From Apteryx mantelli (taxonomy: Eukaryota > Chordata > Aves > Apterygiformes > Apterygidae), in contig NC_090011.1 in the NCBI RefSeq assembly GCF_036417845.1, forward strand, positions 1,880,726 through 1,944,725: a DNA stretch of 64,000 nucleotides. The letters run 5' to 3'. The notes beneath the pieces were generated by a model. That model was not told the DNA's origin and searched no databases. It was given only the letters and a program-made list of their open reading frames with translations. Position numbers and translations under genes: made by a program. Of this stretch, positions 16,377-27,724 are shown piece by piece; within the stretch, counting starts at the first letter, position 1, and every line of letters begins with the position of its first letter.

Positions 16377-18407
16377 TCAGATCTGCGTCTCCTGCACGTT
16401 CTCCTTGGAGGCGCTCTTGAAGAGCAGCGGTTCGTGCACCGAGTTGAGCAGCGGGTTCTTGGCGCAGCCCAGGCCGCCGCCGGCGCCGCCGCCGCTGTTG
16501 CCGTAGTGGGCGGCGAAGGCGGCGTAACGGTCGAGGTGGTCGCGCTCCAGAGCCGGCAGCGCCAGCCGGTTGTCCCCACCACCGGCGGCGGAACCGGCGG
16601 CAGCGCCCAACTCGTCCTCCACGTTGATGATCTCCACGGCGCGCGCGGGGCCGTGGTGCTTGTGGCGCTGGTGCTGCTTGCGCAGCTTGTAGAAGGCCAC
16701 CAGCATCACGGCCGCCATGAAGGTGATGGCCACGAAGCAGCCGATGATGATCTTGGTGGTCTTCAGCACGTCGTCCAGGTCCTTGAGGCCGCCCTCGGCC
16801 GCCGCCGCCGCCGTGACGGGCACCGTGAACGCTTTGGCGGTGGCCCGGGTGGCCGGCGGCGCCGTGGAGCCACCACCAGGAACCCAACCAGACGTTGGTG
16901 TAGGTGCCACCTCCGTCTTGGGCGCCGCATCTTCCCCACCGCCGCCACCATCCGTGGTCTCCACCGTGACGGTGGTGAAGTAGGTGTAACCGGTGGCGGC
17001 GGCGGCCGCTGCGGCGGCGGCGGCGGCGTCGGCGGCCGACACGTTGAGCGTGGCCGAGGCGGTGGTGTTGCCGGCGGCGTTGGTCACCATGCAGGTGTAC
17101 TGGCCCGTGTCCTGCACGGTGACGTTGGTGAAGTTGAGCGTGCCGTCGTGCAGCACCGAGATGCGCACCCGGTACGAGCCGTGCGTCATCAGCGTGCCGT
17201 TGGGCGTCAACCAGTTGACCGACGTCATGGCGGTGCCCGTGCGGCACTTGAGCTCCGCCGCCATGCCCTCGGTGACGTTGAGGTCGGCCGGCGGCTCCAC
17301 GATGACCGGCGCGTAGCACGTGAAGTGGCTCTGCTCCAACTCGCCGATGTAGCGACCCCGGAGCGCCGGCGGCGCGTGACACCGGGCGCAGCACGTCGTG
17401 TTGCTGGGCACCGTCTCCTTGAGCCACCAGCTGAGCCAGAGGACGTCGCAGTCGCAGCGCCAGGGGTTGTGGTTGAGGTGGACGCGCTCGAGGCGCCCCA
17501 GCGGCGTGAAGAGGTCGTGCGGCAGCGACGCCAGGCTGTTGTGCGCCAGGTTGAGCTCCTCCAGCGCCTTGAGGTCGTCGAAGGCGTTGCGCTCGATGGC
17601 GCCCACCTGCGCGTGCATCAACCACAGCTTCCGCAAGCTGCCCAAACCTTGGAAAGAACCCGGGCGGATCAGATCCAACCGGTTGCCCGACAGCTCCAGC
17701 TCTTCCAACCGCACCAACGCCGTCAAGTTGGGGATCTCCTTCAGGTTGCACATGCCCAAGTTCAGGTAGCGCAGGTTGACCAAGCCTTCGAAAGCCGCCT
17801 CCGAGATGTACTCGAGGCGCTTGAGCTCGCCCAGGTCGAGGCGCCGCAGCGACGGCACCCGGTTGAAGGCGTACGACGGGATGCTCTCGATGGGGTTGTT
17901 GCGGAGCCACAGCTCGCGCAGCTTGGACAGGTACTCGAAGGCCTGCGTGGGCACCGTGGTGAGGCGGTTGTCGAAGAGCTCCAGCGTGTTGAGGTTGGGC
18001 AGCCCGTTGAAGGCGCCCACCTCCACCTGCCGCACCAGGTTCTTGCTCAGCTGCAGGATCTCCAGGTGCCGCAGGTGCTTGAAGGTGTCCGTGCGGATCA
18101 CCTGGATGTGGTTCTCCTGCAGGTTGAGGTACCGCGTGTTCACCGAGATGCTCGCCGGCACCTCCAGCAGTTCCCGTCGCGTGCAAACCACCCGGCTCGC
18201 TTGGTTGCTGCAAGAACAAGCGGCCGGGCAGGACGGAGGGGCCGGAAAAGCCGCCGCCGCCGCCGGCGTCGTTCCGCCTCGCGCCGCTTCCGGAGGTTGC
18301 AGCAGCAGCAGCAGCAGCGGCAGCAACCAGGCGGCCGCAGCGGCCGCCGCCGCCGCCGCCGGCGTCATCCTAGCGGGCCACCGCGCCGCCGCCGCCGCCG
18401 GTGTCAT
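16377..18407 (-). CDS. LRRC4B: Leucine-rich repeat-containing protein 4B (NGL-3)
   Basis: One uninterrupted coding exon of 676 aa. A hydrophobic signal segment ([10 protein letters not shown], residues ~27-36) precedes the LRRNT cysteines ([16 protein letters not shown], 60-75). Next come about nine LRRs, an LRRCT ([15 protein letters not shown]), one C2-type Ig domain (CRTGT...DTGQYTCMV), a linker, a TM helix ([20 protein letters not shown]) and a cytoplasmic tail. The tail ends in ENVQETQI, a class I PDZ ligand. The family is a postsynaptic adhesion protein that binds presynaptic LAR-type receptors and PSD-95. The linker carries an 11-Ala run where I recall a Gly-rich one in human. The start could be 18407 or the in-frame Met at 18368. 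A third, out-of-frame ATG lies at 18420. An acceptor at 18444/18445 indicates non-coding upstream exon(s). Confidence 0.96.
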   Translation of the reverse strand: MTPAAAAARWPARMTPAAAAAAAAAAWLLPLLLLLLQPPEAARGGTTPAAAAAFPAPPSCPAACSCSNQASRVVCTRRELLEVPASISVNTRYLNLQENHIQVIRTDTFKHLRHLEILQLSKNLVRQVEVGAFNGLPNLNTLELFDNRLTTVPTQAFEYLSKLRELWLRNNPIESIPSYAFNRVPSLRRLDLGELKRLEYISEAAFEGLVNLRYLNLGMCNLKEIPNLTALVRLEELELSGNRLDLIRPGSFQGLGSLRKLWLMHAQVGAIERNAFDDLKALEELNLAHNSLASLPHDLFTPLGRLERVHLNHNPWRCDCDVLWLSWWLKETVPSNTTCCARCHAPPALRGRYIGELEQSHFTCYAPVIVEPPADLNVTEGMAAELKCRTGTAMTSVNWLTPNGTLMTHGSYRVRISVLHDGTLNFTNVTVQDTGQYTCMVTNAAGNTTASATLNVSAADAAAAAAAAAAATGYTYFTTVTVETTDGGGGGEDAAPKTEVAPTPTSGWVPGGGSTAPPATRATAKAFTVPVTAAAAAEGGLKDLDDVLKTTKIIIGCFVAITFMAAVMLVAFYKLRKQHQRHKHHGPARAVEIINVEDELGAAAGSAAGGGDNRLALPALERDHLDRYAAFAAHYGNSGGGAGGGLGCAKNPLLNSVHEPLLFKSASKENVQETQI

Positions 18408-18539
18408 GGCCAAGGGGCATCGTCCGGCCTCAGGGGCCCGGGCGCTGCGGGAGAGAAGGGGAGAGAGGCGGGTTAGTGGGTGGGGGTTGGGGTGGGGGGT
18501 TCCCGGGGGGGGGGAAGGGGGTGGCGGGAGGGTTCGTGG

Positions 18540-19440
18540 GGTGCGATGCGCCGTGCACGGTCGGAGCAATTGCACCGTGCGTGGTCGGTGCGATGCAACA
18601 TGCACCACCAGTGCGATGCACCGTGCATGGTCGGTGCAATGCAACGTGCATGGTCGGTGCGATGCACCGTGCACCACCAGTGCAATGCACTGTGCACAGC
18701 CAATGCAATGCACCACCAGTGCAATGCACCATGCACAGCCAGTGCAATGCACTGTGCATGGTCGGTGCGATGGATTGTGCATGGTTGGTGCAATGCATTG
18801 TGCACCACCAATGCGATGCACCGTGCATGGCCAATGCAATGCACCATGCATAGTCAGTGCAATGCACCGTGCACCACCAGTGCGATGCACTGTGCATGGT
18901 CGGTGCAATGCATTGTGCACCACCAGTGTGATGCACCGTGCACGGCCAGTGTGGTGCATTGTGCATGGTCAGTGCAATGCACTGTGCACCACCAATGCAA
19001 TGCACCGTGCGCAGTTAGTGCAATGCACCATGCACCACCAGTGCAATGCATTGTGCACCACCAATGCGATGCACCGTGCGCAGTTAGTGCAATGCACCAT
19101 GCACCACCAGTGCAATGCATTGCGCACCACCAATGCGATGCACCGTGCATGGCCAATGCAACGCACCCCCAGTGCAATGCATTGTGCATAGTCAGTGCAA
19201 TGCATTGTGCACCACCAGTGTGATGCACCGTGCATGGTTGGTGCAATGCATTGTGCATGGCCAGTGCAATGCACCGTGCACCACAGTGCAATGCATTGTG
19301 CACCACCAAAGCGATGCACCGTGCACAGCCAATGCACCGCACCGTGCACGCCCGGATCGGTGCAATTTGCACGCCCAGATTGGCGCAATTTGCACACCCA
19401 GATTGGTGCAATTCACATGCCCGGATGGGTGTGATTCGCA
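18540..19440. repeat. GTGCAATGCAC minisatellite, LRRC4B 5' intron
   Basis: Units of about 21 bases combine GTGCAATGCACCGTGCA with TGGTCGGTGCGATGCACC and CACCACCAGTGCAATGCA. The core RTGCAATGCAY is nearly self-complementary. Confidence 0.9.
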
Positions 19441-20835
19441 CACCCGCTGCGGCGCCCCGTGCACACGCGCCCGGGTGCAGCGCGCGGGGCCGCCGGCGCC
19501 CCGTCCCCGAGAGCTGCGACGCTCGCACGCCCCGCCCTGCGCACACGCGTGTGCCAGGCACACGCCCTGCCCTGCTGGCGCACGCTCCGGTGCACACATG
19601 TGTGCACGCACCCCTGTGCACGCAGACCCGTGCACACGCGTGTGCGCGCTCCTCCAGCCCCCCCGTGCACACGCAGTCATGCACACGCGTGTGCACGCAT
19701 CTCTGGCCCCCCCATGCACACAAACCCATGCACACGCGTGTGCACGCACCCCCGTGCACGCGCACCCATGCACACGCAAGTGCACGCACCCACATGCACG
19801 CGCACCCATGCACATGCATGTGCACACACCCCCGTGCACCCAAATCCATGCACACGCGAGTGCACGCACCCACATGCACCCGCACCCATGCACACGCGTG
19901 TGCACGCACCTCCAGCCCCCCCGTGCACGTGCACCCATGCACACGCGTGCACGCCCGCCCGTGCACCCACACCCCTGCGCACGCGCGTGCACGCACCCCT
20001 GTGCACACACACCCATGCACCCGTGAGTGCACGCACCCCATGCACGCGCACCCATGCACACGCGTGTGCACGCACCTCTGACCCCGCCGTGCACGCGCAC
20101 CCTTGCACACACGTGTGCAAGCCCCTCTGTGCACGCACCCCCGTGCACGCACATCCATGCTTACACGCATGCACGCACCTCCGGCACCCCCCCCGTGTAC
20201 ATGCACCCATGCACACGCGTGTGCACGCACCTCCAGCCCCCTTGTGCACCCATACGCATGCACACGCGTGTGCACGCACCTCTGACCCCCCCGTGCACAC
20301 GCAGCCATGCACACGCGTGTGCACGCACCTCTGACCCCCCCGTGCACACACAGCCATGCACACACGTGTGCACGCACCTCTGACCCCCCCGTGCACACAC
20401 AGCCATGCACACGCGTGTGCACGCACCTCTGACCCCCCTGTGCACGCGCACCCATGCACACGCGTGTGCACGCACCTCTGACCCCCCCGTGCACGCGCAC
20501 CCATGCACACGCGTGTGCACGCACCTCCAGCCCCCTTGTGCACCCATACGCATGCACACGCGTGTGCACGCACCTCCGACCCCCCCGTGCACATGCAGCC
20601 ATGCACACGCGTGTGCACGCACTTCCCACCCCCCCATGCACCCACAACTATGCACACGCGCGTGCACGCACCCCCGTGCACCCCCATCCATGCACACACA
20701 CGAGTGCACGCACCCACATGCACGCGCACCCATGCACACGCGTGTGCACGCACCCCCGTACACACGCACCGATGCACACGCGCGTGCACGCACCTGCAGC
20801 CCCCCCCCCGTGCGCGCGCACCCCCATGCACACGC
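19440..20835. repeat. Z-DNA-prone 50-bp array with TGCACACGCGTGTGCA palindromes
   Basis: Unit of roughly 45-57 bases: CCATGCACACGCGTGTGCA followed by CGCACCTCTGACCCCCCCGT. The 16-base perfect palindrome TGCACACGCGTGTGCA recurs about fifteen times from 19678 to 20760. It is alternating purine-pyrimidine throughout. Confidence 0.9.
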
Positions 20836-20924
20836 GCGTGCACGCCCCCCCCTCCTTGCACGCGGCCCCCCCCCCCACGCGCGCTCCCCACCCCCACCCC
20901 CACCCGTGGGTTCCCCCCCCCCGG

Positions 20925-21210
20925 CCTCACCCTGCGCCGCCGCAGCCCGGCACCGCGGCGGGGACCCAGCGCTGAGCGACCCCCCCCCCCCGGGCCCCCC
21001 CCTCCCTCCCTCCCCCAGGCGCGGCCCTGCCGCCGCTCGGCGCCTCGCAGCCTGCGCAGCCTTCCTCCTCCTCCTCCTCCTCCTCCTCCTCCTGCTGCTC
21101 CTGCTTCCTGCGCCCCCCCCCCCCGCCGGCCCCGCTTCCTGCAGCCGCCTCGGCGCCTTCCGCCGCGCCTCGCTCCCCCCCCCCCCGGAACCCCCCCCCG
21201 GCGCCCCCTT
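20925..21210 (-). promoter_or_regulatory. GC-rich block with donor; candidate LRRC4B leader exon
   Basis: A non-array GC island ends in a strong minus-strand donor, GCGCAGG followed by GTGAGG, at 20930-20925. It also holds a CTCCTCCTCC tract (21060-21092). It could be a non-coding LRRC4B exon. A second candidate is at 26454-27060. Confidence 0.35.
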
Positions 21211-21234
21211 TTCGCGGCCCTCCCTTTGCAGCCT

Positions 21235-22130
21235 CCTTTTTGCAGCCCTTTTTTTTTTTTTTGGCATCCTTTTTTTTTTGCATCCTTTTCTTTGCATCCC
21301 CTTTTTGCATCCCCTTTTTTTGCATCCCTTTTTTTGCATCTGCTTTTTGCATCCCTCTTTTTTTTTTGCATCCCTCCTTTTGCATCCCTCTTTTTTTTGC
21401 ATCCCCTTTTTGCATCCTTCCTTTTGCATCCCTCTTTTTTTGCATCCCCTTTTTGCATCCTTCCTTTTGCATCCCTCTTTTTTTGCATCCCCTTTTTGCA
21501 TCCCTCCTTTTGCATCCCTCTTCTTTTTGCATCCCCTTTTTGCATCCTTCCTTTTGCATCCCTCTTTTTTTTGCATCCCTTTTTTTCCATCCCCTTTTTG
21601 CATCCCTCCTTTTTTTGCATCTCTTTTTTGCATCCCTCCTTCTGCATCCCTCCTTTTTTTGCATCGCTTTTTCTGCATCCCCTTTTTGCATCCCTCCTTT
21701 TTTTGCATCCCTTTTTTTGCATCCCCTTTTTGCATCCCTCTTTTTTTTGCATTCCCTTTTTGCATCCCTCCTTTTTTTGCATCCCTCCTTTTGCATCCCT
21801 CCTTTTGCATCCCTTTTTTTGCATCCCTTTTTTGCACCCTTTTCTTTGCATCCTTTTTTTTTTGCATCCTTTTTTTGCCTCCCTTTTTTGCATCCCTCCT
21901 TTTTTTTTTGCATCCTTTCGGCATCCCTTTTTCTTTAATCCCTCCTTTTTTTTGCCTCCCTCCTTTCTTCGCATCCCTTTTCCTGCCTCCTTCCTTCCCG
22001 CGCCTCTTCTTGCGCCCTTCCCTTTTTGCACCCCACTTTCCCGCGCCCCCTTGTTGCAACCCCCCCTTGCTGCACCCCGCTTTGCATCTCCCCTTTTTGC
22101 ACCCCCCTTTTTGCACCCCTCCTTCCGCCG
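21235..22130. repeat. Polypyrimidine TTTTTGCATCCC array
   Basis: Units of 12-17 bases, TTTTTTGCATCCC and CTCCTTTTGCATCCC, repeat to ~21940 and fade by 22130. The + strand is almost pure pyrimidine apart from GCA. The minus strand is polypurine, so the array has triplex potential. Confidence 0.92.
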
Positions 22131-22254
22131 GGCCCTGGGTGCCCGCACCCACCCCGGGGACCCCCCAACCCCCCCCTGCTTCGCCGCGGCCTCATTAGTC
22201 TTTCCAAGCACACGGCGGTGCAGCCCCCGCTGCCGCCCCCCCCCGCTTCCCCGG

Positions 22255-22930
22255 CCCGGCGGCCCCCGCGGCACCGCACGGAGCTTCCCGGCATTGCACG
22301 GAGCTTCCCGAGGTGCAACGAGCCCCCCCGGCATTGCACGGAGCTTCCTGGGGTGCAACGAGCCCCCCCGGCATTGCACGGAGCCCCCCGGCATTGCACG
22401 GAGCTTCCCGAGGTGCAACGAGCCCCCCCGGCATTGCACGGAGCTTCCCGGGGTGCAACGAGCCCCCCCGGCATTGCACGGAGCCCCCCGGCATTGCACG
22501 GAGCTTCCCGGGGTGCAACAAGCCCCCCCGGCATTGCACGGAGCTTCCTGGGGTGCAACGAGCCCCCCTGGCATTGCACGGAGCTTCCCGGCATTGCACG
22601 GAGCTTCCCGGGGTGCAACGAGCCCCCCCGGCATTGCACGGAGCTTCCCGGCATTGCACGGAGCTTCCCGGGGTGCAACGAGCCCCCCCGGCATTGCACG
22701 GAGCTTCCCGGCATTGCACGGAGCTTCCCGGGGTGCAACGAGCCCCCCTGGCATTGCACGGAGCTTCCCAGCATTGCATGGAGCTTCCCGGGGTGCAACG
22801 AGCTCCCCCGGCATTGCACGGAGCCCCCCTGGCATTGCACAGAGCCCCCCGGCATTGCACGGAGCTTCCCGGGGTGCAACGAGCCCCCCCGGCATTGCAC
22901 GGCACTGCATGGACTCCCCAGCACTGCACC
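22255..22930. repeat. GCATTGCACGGAGCTTCCCG minisatellite
   Basis: About 60-base units alternate GCATTGCACGGAGCTTCCCG with GGGTGCAACGAGCCCCCCCG, with some single and double half-units. The TTGCAC/GTGCAA core is shared with 13590-16190. Confidence 0.93.
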
Positions 22931-23580
22931 GCACTGCACGGACCCCCCCGGCACTGCACCATCCCCCCCCAACGCACACCCCAGTGCTGCACGAAACTGC
23001 AAGGGGCCCTCGGCACTGCACCCACTGCACCCCAGCACTGCACTGCACTGCACGTCCCCACTGCACTGCAAAGCGACGCCGCTCCGCGCACTGCACGTCC
23101 CCGTCGCACTGCAAAGCGACGCCGCTCCGTGCACTGCACGTCCCCGTTGCACTGCACGTCCCCGTCGCACTGCAAAGCGACCCCGTTCCGTGCACTGCAC
23201 GTCCCCGTTGCACTGCAAAGCGACGTCGCTCTGTGCACTGCACATCCCCGTTGCACTGCACATCCCCGTTGCACTGCAAAGCGACCCCGCTCTGTGCACT
23301 GCACATCCCCGTTGCACTGCACATCCCCGTTGCACTGCAAAGCGACGCCGCTCCGTGCACTGCACATCCCCGTTGCACTGCACATCCCCGTTGCATTGCA
23401 CATCCCCGTTGCACTGCAAAGCGACGCCGCTCCGTGCACTGCACGTCCCCGTTGCACTGCAAAGCGACGCCGCTCCGTGCACTGCACGTCCCCGTTGCAC
23501 TGCAAAGCAACGCTGCTCCGCGCACTGCACGTCCCCGTTGCACTGCACGTCCCCGTCGCGCTGCAACACGAGGGAACCGG
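22930..23580. repeat. CACTGCACGTCCCCGTTGCA minisatellite
   Basis: Units of ~42-63 bases join GCACTGCACGTCCCCGTTGC with ACTGCAAAGCGACGCCGCTC. It abuts the previous array without a clear spacer. Confidence 0.92.
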
Positions 23581-23689
23581 CCCGTAAACGAGCTCGTTAA
23601 GCGTCTCGTTAATCCCGCAGCCGAGCAGGGCCAGAGGCAGCGAGCGAGGCGGCGCAGTGCAAATGCAGTGGGCACCAACCCCCCCCCCC

Positions 23690-24175
23690 AGCTCCCGGAC
23701 CCCTGGGCCCATCCTGGACGCTTGCGCCCATCCCGGACACCTGGGCCCATCCAGGACGCCTGGGCCCATCCCGGACGCCTGGGCCCTTCCTGGACGCCTG
23801 GGTCCTTCCCGGACGCCTGGGCCCTTCCCGGACTCCTGGGCCCTTCCCGGACACCTGGGCCCTTCCCGGACACCTGGGTCCCTCCCGGACGCCTGGGCCC
23901 CTCCCGGACGCCTGGGCCCCTCCCGGATGCCTGGGCCCATCCCAGATGCCTGGGTCCCTCCCGGACGCCTGGGTCCCTCCCGGACGCCTGGGCCCCTCCA
24001 GACGTCTGGGCCCTTCCTGGACGCCTGGGCCCCTCCCGGATGCCTGGGTCCCTCCCGGACGCCTGGGCCCCTCCCGGACGCCTCCCCCCCCCCCCCAACG
24101 ACGTGACGAGTTTCCCAAGGCCTCGATGCGGCGGAGCGGGGGAGGGGCCCGGACGCCTGGGCCCCCCCCCGTCCC
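23690..24175. repeat. CGGACGCCTGGGCCC array (copy 1 of a dispersed core)
   Basis: About twenty 20-21 base units, CCCGGACGCCTGGGCCCTT, with small variants. The core is the reverse complement of GGGCCCAGGCGTCCGGG, seen again in arrays at 27730, 31090, 52020, 59890 and 62100. Confidence 0.93.
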
Positions 24176-24279
24176 CATCCCCTCCCCTCCCCCCCCCGGG
24201 GGACACACACGCGTGTGCGGGGGGGGGCACACGCCTCGCACACGCGTGTCCGCACATACGCTCCCCCCTCCCCCGCACG

Positions 24280-25690
24280 CTGCCCCCTATAGCTCCTATG
24301 GGGGGGTGGGGGGGGCCCTATAGCCCCTCGGCGGCCTGGGGAAACCCTATAGGCCCGGGGTGGGGGGGGACCCTATAGACCCTATAGACCCTATGGGGCT
24401 GGGGAAGGCTGGGGAGGCCCCTATAGCCCCCATAGGGCCGGGGGGGGCTCCGTGGTCCCTATGGGGCCGGGGGGTGGGTGGGGAGGCCCCTATAGACTCT
24501 ATAGACTCCCTGAGGACACCCTATATTTCCCCCAGGCCCCTATAGGGCCGGGGGAGGCCTATAGACCCTATGGGGCTAGGGAGGGCTGGGGGGGGCCCTA
24601 TAGTTCCTATGGGATTGGGAGGGACCCAATAGGGATGGGGGGGGGTCCCCTATAGTCCCTATAGGGCCAGGGGAACCCTATGGTCCCTATGGGGCTGGGG
24701 CGAGGGCGAGGCAAGGCCCTATAGCGGCCAGGGGGTCCCTATAGGGTTTGGAGGGCCCCTATAGCCCCTATGGGGGGGGTCCTGTAGCCCCTGTGGGGCC
24801 GGAAGGGAACCGAAAGGGCTTGGGGGGGGGCCCTAAAGTCCCTATAGGGTTGGGGGGGGCTGGGGGAGCCCCTATAGCCCCTATGGGCCTGGGGGAACTT
24901 GCAGGGGGCTCCTATAGACCCCATGGATCTGGGGGGGGGGGCTCCTATAGTCCCTATAGGTCTGGGAAGGGGGGCTGGGGGGCTCCTATAGTCCCTACAG
25001 GCCCGGGGGGGTCTATAGGATTGGGGGATCCCTATAGCCCCTATGGGCTGGGGGGATGCCTATGGGTCTGGGGGGCCCCTATAGCCCCTATGGGAGCCGG
25101 GGGGATCCCTATGGGTCCAAGGGGGCCCCTAAAGCTTCTATAGGGTTCAAGGGGGGGGTTATGGCTCTGGGGGGGGCCCTGTGGGTCAGGGGGGCCCCTA
25201 TAGCCTCTATAGGGTTCGGGGGGGGGGCCTATGGCTCTGGGGGGACCCTATGGGTCGGGGGGGCCCCTATAGCCTCTATAGGGTTCAAGGGGGGCCCTAT
25301 GGGTCGGGGGGGGCCCCTATAGCCTCTATAGGGTTGGGGGGGTCCTATGGCTCTGGGGGGACCCTATGGGTCGGGGGGGCCCCTATAGCCTCTATAGGGT
25401 TCAAGGGGGGCCCTATGGGTCGGGGGGGCCCCTATAGCCTCTATAGGGTTGGGGGGGGGCCCTATGGCTCTGGGGGGGCCCTATGGGTCGGGGGGGCCCC
25501 TATAGCCTCTATAGGGTTCAAGGGGGGCCCTATGGGTCGGGGGGGCCCCTATAGCCTCTATAGGGTTGGGGGGGGGTCCTATGGCTCTGGGGGGGCCCTA
25601 TGGGTCGGGGGGGCCCCTATAGCCTCTATAGGGCTCGGGGGGGGCCCCTATAGCCCCTATGGGAGCTGGGGGGGGGGGGTCGGGCCTCGC
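24280..25690. repeat. CCCTATAGGG G-rich array
   Basis: Irregular, then (from 25140) regular units mixing GGGGGGCCCCTATAGCCTCT, ATAGGGTTCAAGGGG and CCTATGGGTCGGGGGGG. The + strand is strongly G-rich. The same core reappears at 49380-50760 and 63640-63900. Confidence 0.9.
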
Positions 25691-25799
25691 CGCATCCCCC
25701 CGCCGCGTCGCCCCCCCCCCCCGTATCCACGGGCTCCCGTCGCCGCGGCAACCGTCGCCGAGGCACCGAGCATCCCCCCCCCCCGGGAACCCCGGCAGC

Positions 25800-26440
25800 C
25801 GGGGGGGGGGGGGGGACTGGTCCGTACTGGGGGGACTGGTCTGGACTGGGGGGACTGGTCTGGATTGGGGGGACTGGTCCGTACTGGGGGGACTGGTCTA
25901 TACTGGGGGGACTGGTCCGTACTGGGGGGATCGGTCTGGATTGGGGGGACTGGTCTATACTGGGGGGATCGATCTGGATTGGGGGGACTGGGAGGGACTG
26001 GGAGAGACTGGTCTATACTGGGGGGATCGGTCTAGACTGGGGTGTCGCAGGGGACTGGTCTGGACTGGGGGGACTGGTCGGGAATGGTCTATACTGGGGG
26101 GACTGGTCTGGATTGGGGGGGACTGGTCCATACTGGGGGGATCGGTCTAGACTGGGGTGTCGCAGGGGACTGGTCTGGACTGGGGGAACCGGTCGGGAAT
26201 GGTCTATACTGGGGGAAGCGGTCTGGACTGGGGGGGGACTGGTCCATACTGGGGGGATCGGCCTGGACTGGGGGGACTGGTCCATACTGGGGGGATCGGT
26301 CTAGACTGGGGGGTTGCAGGGGACTGGTCCATACTGGGGGGGACTGGTCTGGACTGCTCTATACTGGGGGGGATCGGGCCGCGCTGGGGGATGGGACTGG
26401 TCCATACTGGGGGGAACTGGGCCGCGCTGGGGACCCGCCC
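25800..26440. repeat. GGGGGGACTGGTCTGGACTG array
   Basis: Units of about 20 bases (ACTGGGGGGACTGGTCYRKA), later grouped in a ~115-base higher-order repeat around GGTGTCGCAGGGGACTGG. The inverse, CCAGTCCCCCCAGT, dominates 28690-29450. Confidence 0.92.
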
Positions 26441-26453
26441 CGGCCCCTCTCAC

Positions 26454-27060
26454 CGGGCAGCGGCCGCGGGGGGGCCCCGTGCGCGGCATCCCGGGCCCGA
26501 TCCGCTGCGCTCCGCTCCGGGTGTTCGCTCCAGCCGCTGCCGCTGCCGCTGCCGCTGCCGCTGCCGCTGCCGCTGCCGGTGCCGGTGCCGGTGCCGGTGT
26601 CGGTGTCGGTGTCGGTCCGCTGCGGCTGCGGCTCCGCTCCGGGGCCCGATCCGCGGCCGCGCCGCTCCCGAGCTTGGGCCGCTCCGCTCCGGGGCTTCTC
26701 CGGCTCCGGTTCGGCTCCGGCTCCGGTTCGGCTCCGGTTCCGGTTCGGATCCCGTTAGGTTCCGCTTCGGTTCCGCTTCGGATCCGGCTCCGGTTCGGTT
26801 CCGCTTCGGGCTTTGCCCGGCTCCGGTTCGGTTCGGTTCCCGTTCGGCTCCGCTCCGGCTCCCGCTGCGGCTGCGGCCCGGCTCCCGCTAAGGCCCGGCC
26901 TGGATCGCGCTACGGCCCGGCCCGGATCGCGTTCGGCTCCGGCCCGGATCGCGTTCGGCTCCGGCTGGGCCCTGACACCGCCCCCCGGGCCAGGCCACGC
27001 CCCCCGCGCCAGGCCACGCCCCCCGGCGCGGCGACCCCGGAGGGGCGGGGGGAGGGGCGG
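26454..27060 (-). promoter_or_regulatory. CpG island with donor; candidate LRRC4B first exon
   Basis: CG-dense sequence with a (GCTGCC)n/(GGTGCC)n hexamer run (26530-26615) and GGTTCGGTTCCGCTTCGG-type repeats (26690-26960). A minus-strand donor CTGCCCG/GTGAGAGG lies at 26453-26448. It sits between SYT3's 3' end and LRRC4B's coding exon, so it may be the LRRC4B transcription start. There is no transcript evidence. Confidence 0.4.
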
Positions 27061-27064
27061 GTCC

Positions 27065-27595
27065 CCGTGTCCCCCCCCCCCCATCGTGTCACATCCCCAC
27101 GGCGCCTCCCCGTGTCCCCACATTGTGTCCCCGTGTCCCGTCCCCATGTCCCTGTGCCACCTCCCCGTGTCCCCGTGTCCCCCTGGTGTCCCTGTGTCCC
27201 GTCCCCATGTCCCCAGGTTGTGGCCCGGTGTCCCATCCCCGTGTCCCATCTCCATGTCCCTGCGCCACCTCCCTGTGTCCCCAGGTTGGTTTCCCGTGTC
27301 CCATCCCCATGTCCCCACATTGTGTCCCCGTGTCCCGTCCCCATGTCCCTGTGCCACCTCCTGTGTCCCCATGTCCCATCCCTGTGTCCCTGTGCCACCT
27401 CCCCATGTCCCTGGGCTCTGTCCCCATCTCCCCATGTCCCATCCCCAGGTTGGGTTCCCCGTGTCCCCATGTCCCATCCCCGTGTCCCATCATGTCCCCA
27501 CGTCCCGTCCCCGTGTCCCCACATCGTGTCCCCATGTCCCATCCGCGTGTCCCATCATGTCCCCGTGTCCCCACACCGTGTCCCCAGCCACCGCG
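27065..27595. repeat. GTGTCCCCATGTCCC minisatellite
   Basis: Units of 12-20 bases such as CCCGTCCCCATGTCCCTG and TGCCACCTCCCCGTGTCCC. It lies just downstream of the SYT3 poly(A) site on the minus strand. Confidence 0.88.
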
Positions 27596-27630
27596 GCGCA
27601 GCCACTCGCAGGCCCCCTCCTGGCTGGGGC

Positions 27631-27636
27631 TTTATT
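27631..27636 (-). terminator. SYT3: Probable SYT3 poly(A) signal (AATAAA)
   Basis: TTTATT on + reads AATAAA on minus in CCAAAATAAAGCCCC, followed downstream by a GT/G-rich stretch. It would give SYT3 a ~1.8 kb 3' UTR that includes two minisatellites. Confidence 0.6.
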
Positions 27637-27724
27637 TTGGGGGCGTTTATGGCTTTTCCGGGGCCCCCCGGGGCCACCGACACGCCGAGACGAGGGGGGG
27701 GGGACACACGAGACGCGGGGGATG

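Noticed and set aside
13758-18476. A 1,572-codon + strand open frame across the LRRC4B array
   Set aside because: It is composed of the TTGCAC repeat and the antisense of LRRC4B. There is no domain, no splice context and no start context.
19677-24278. A 1,533-codon minus-strand frame with Cys/His/Lys-rich repeats
   Set aside because: It runs through five unrelated minisatellites. The apparent peptide periodicity only mirrors the DNA repeats.
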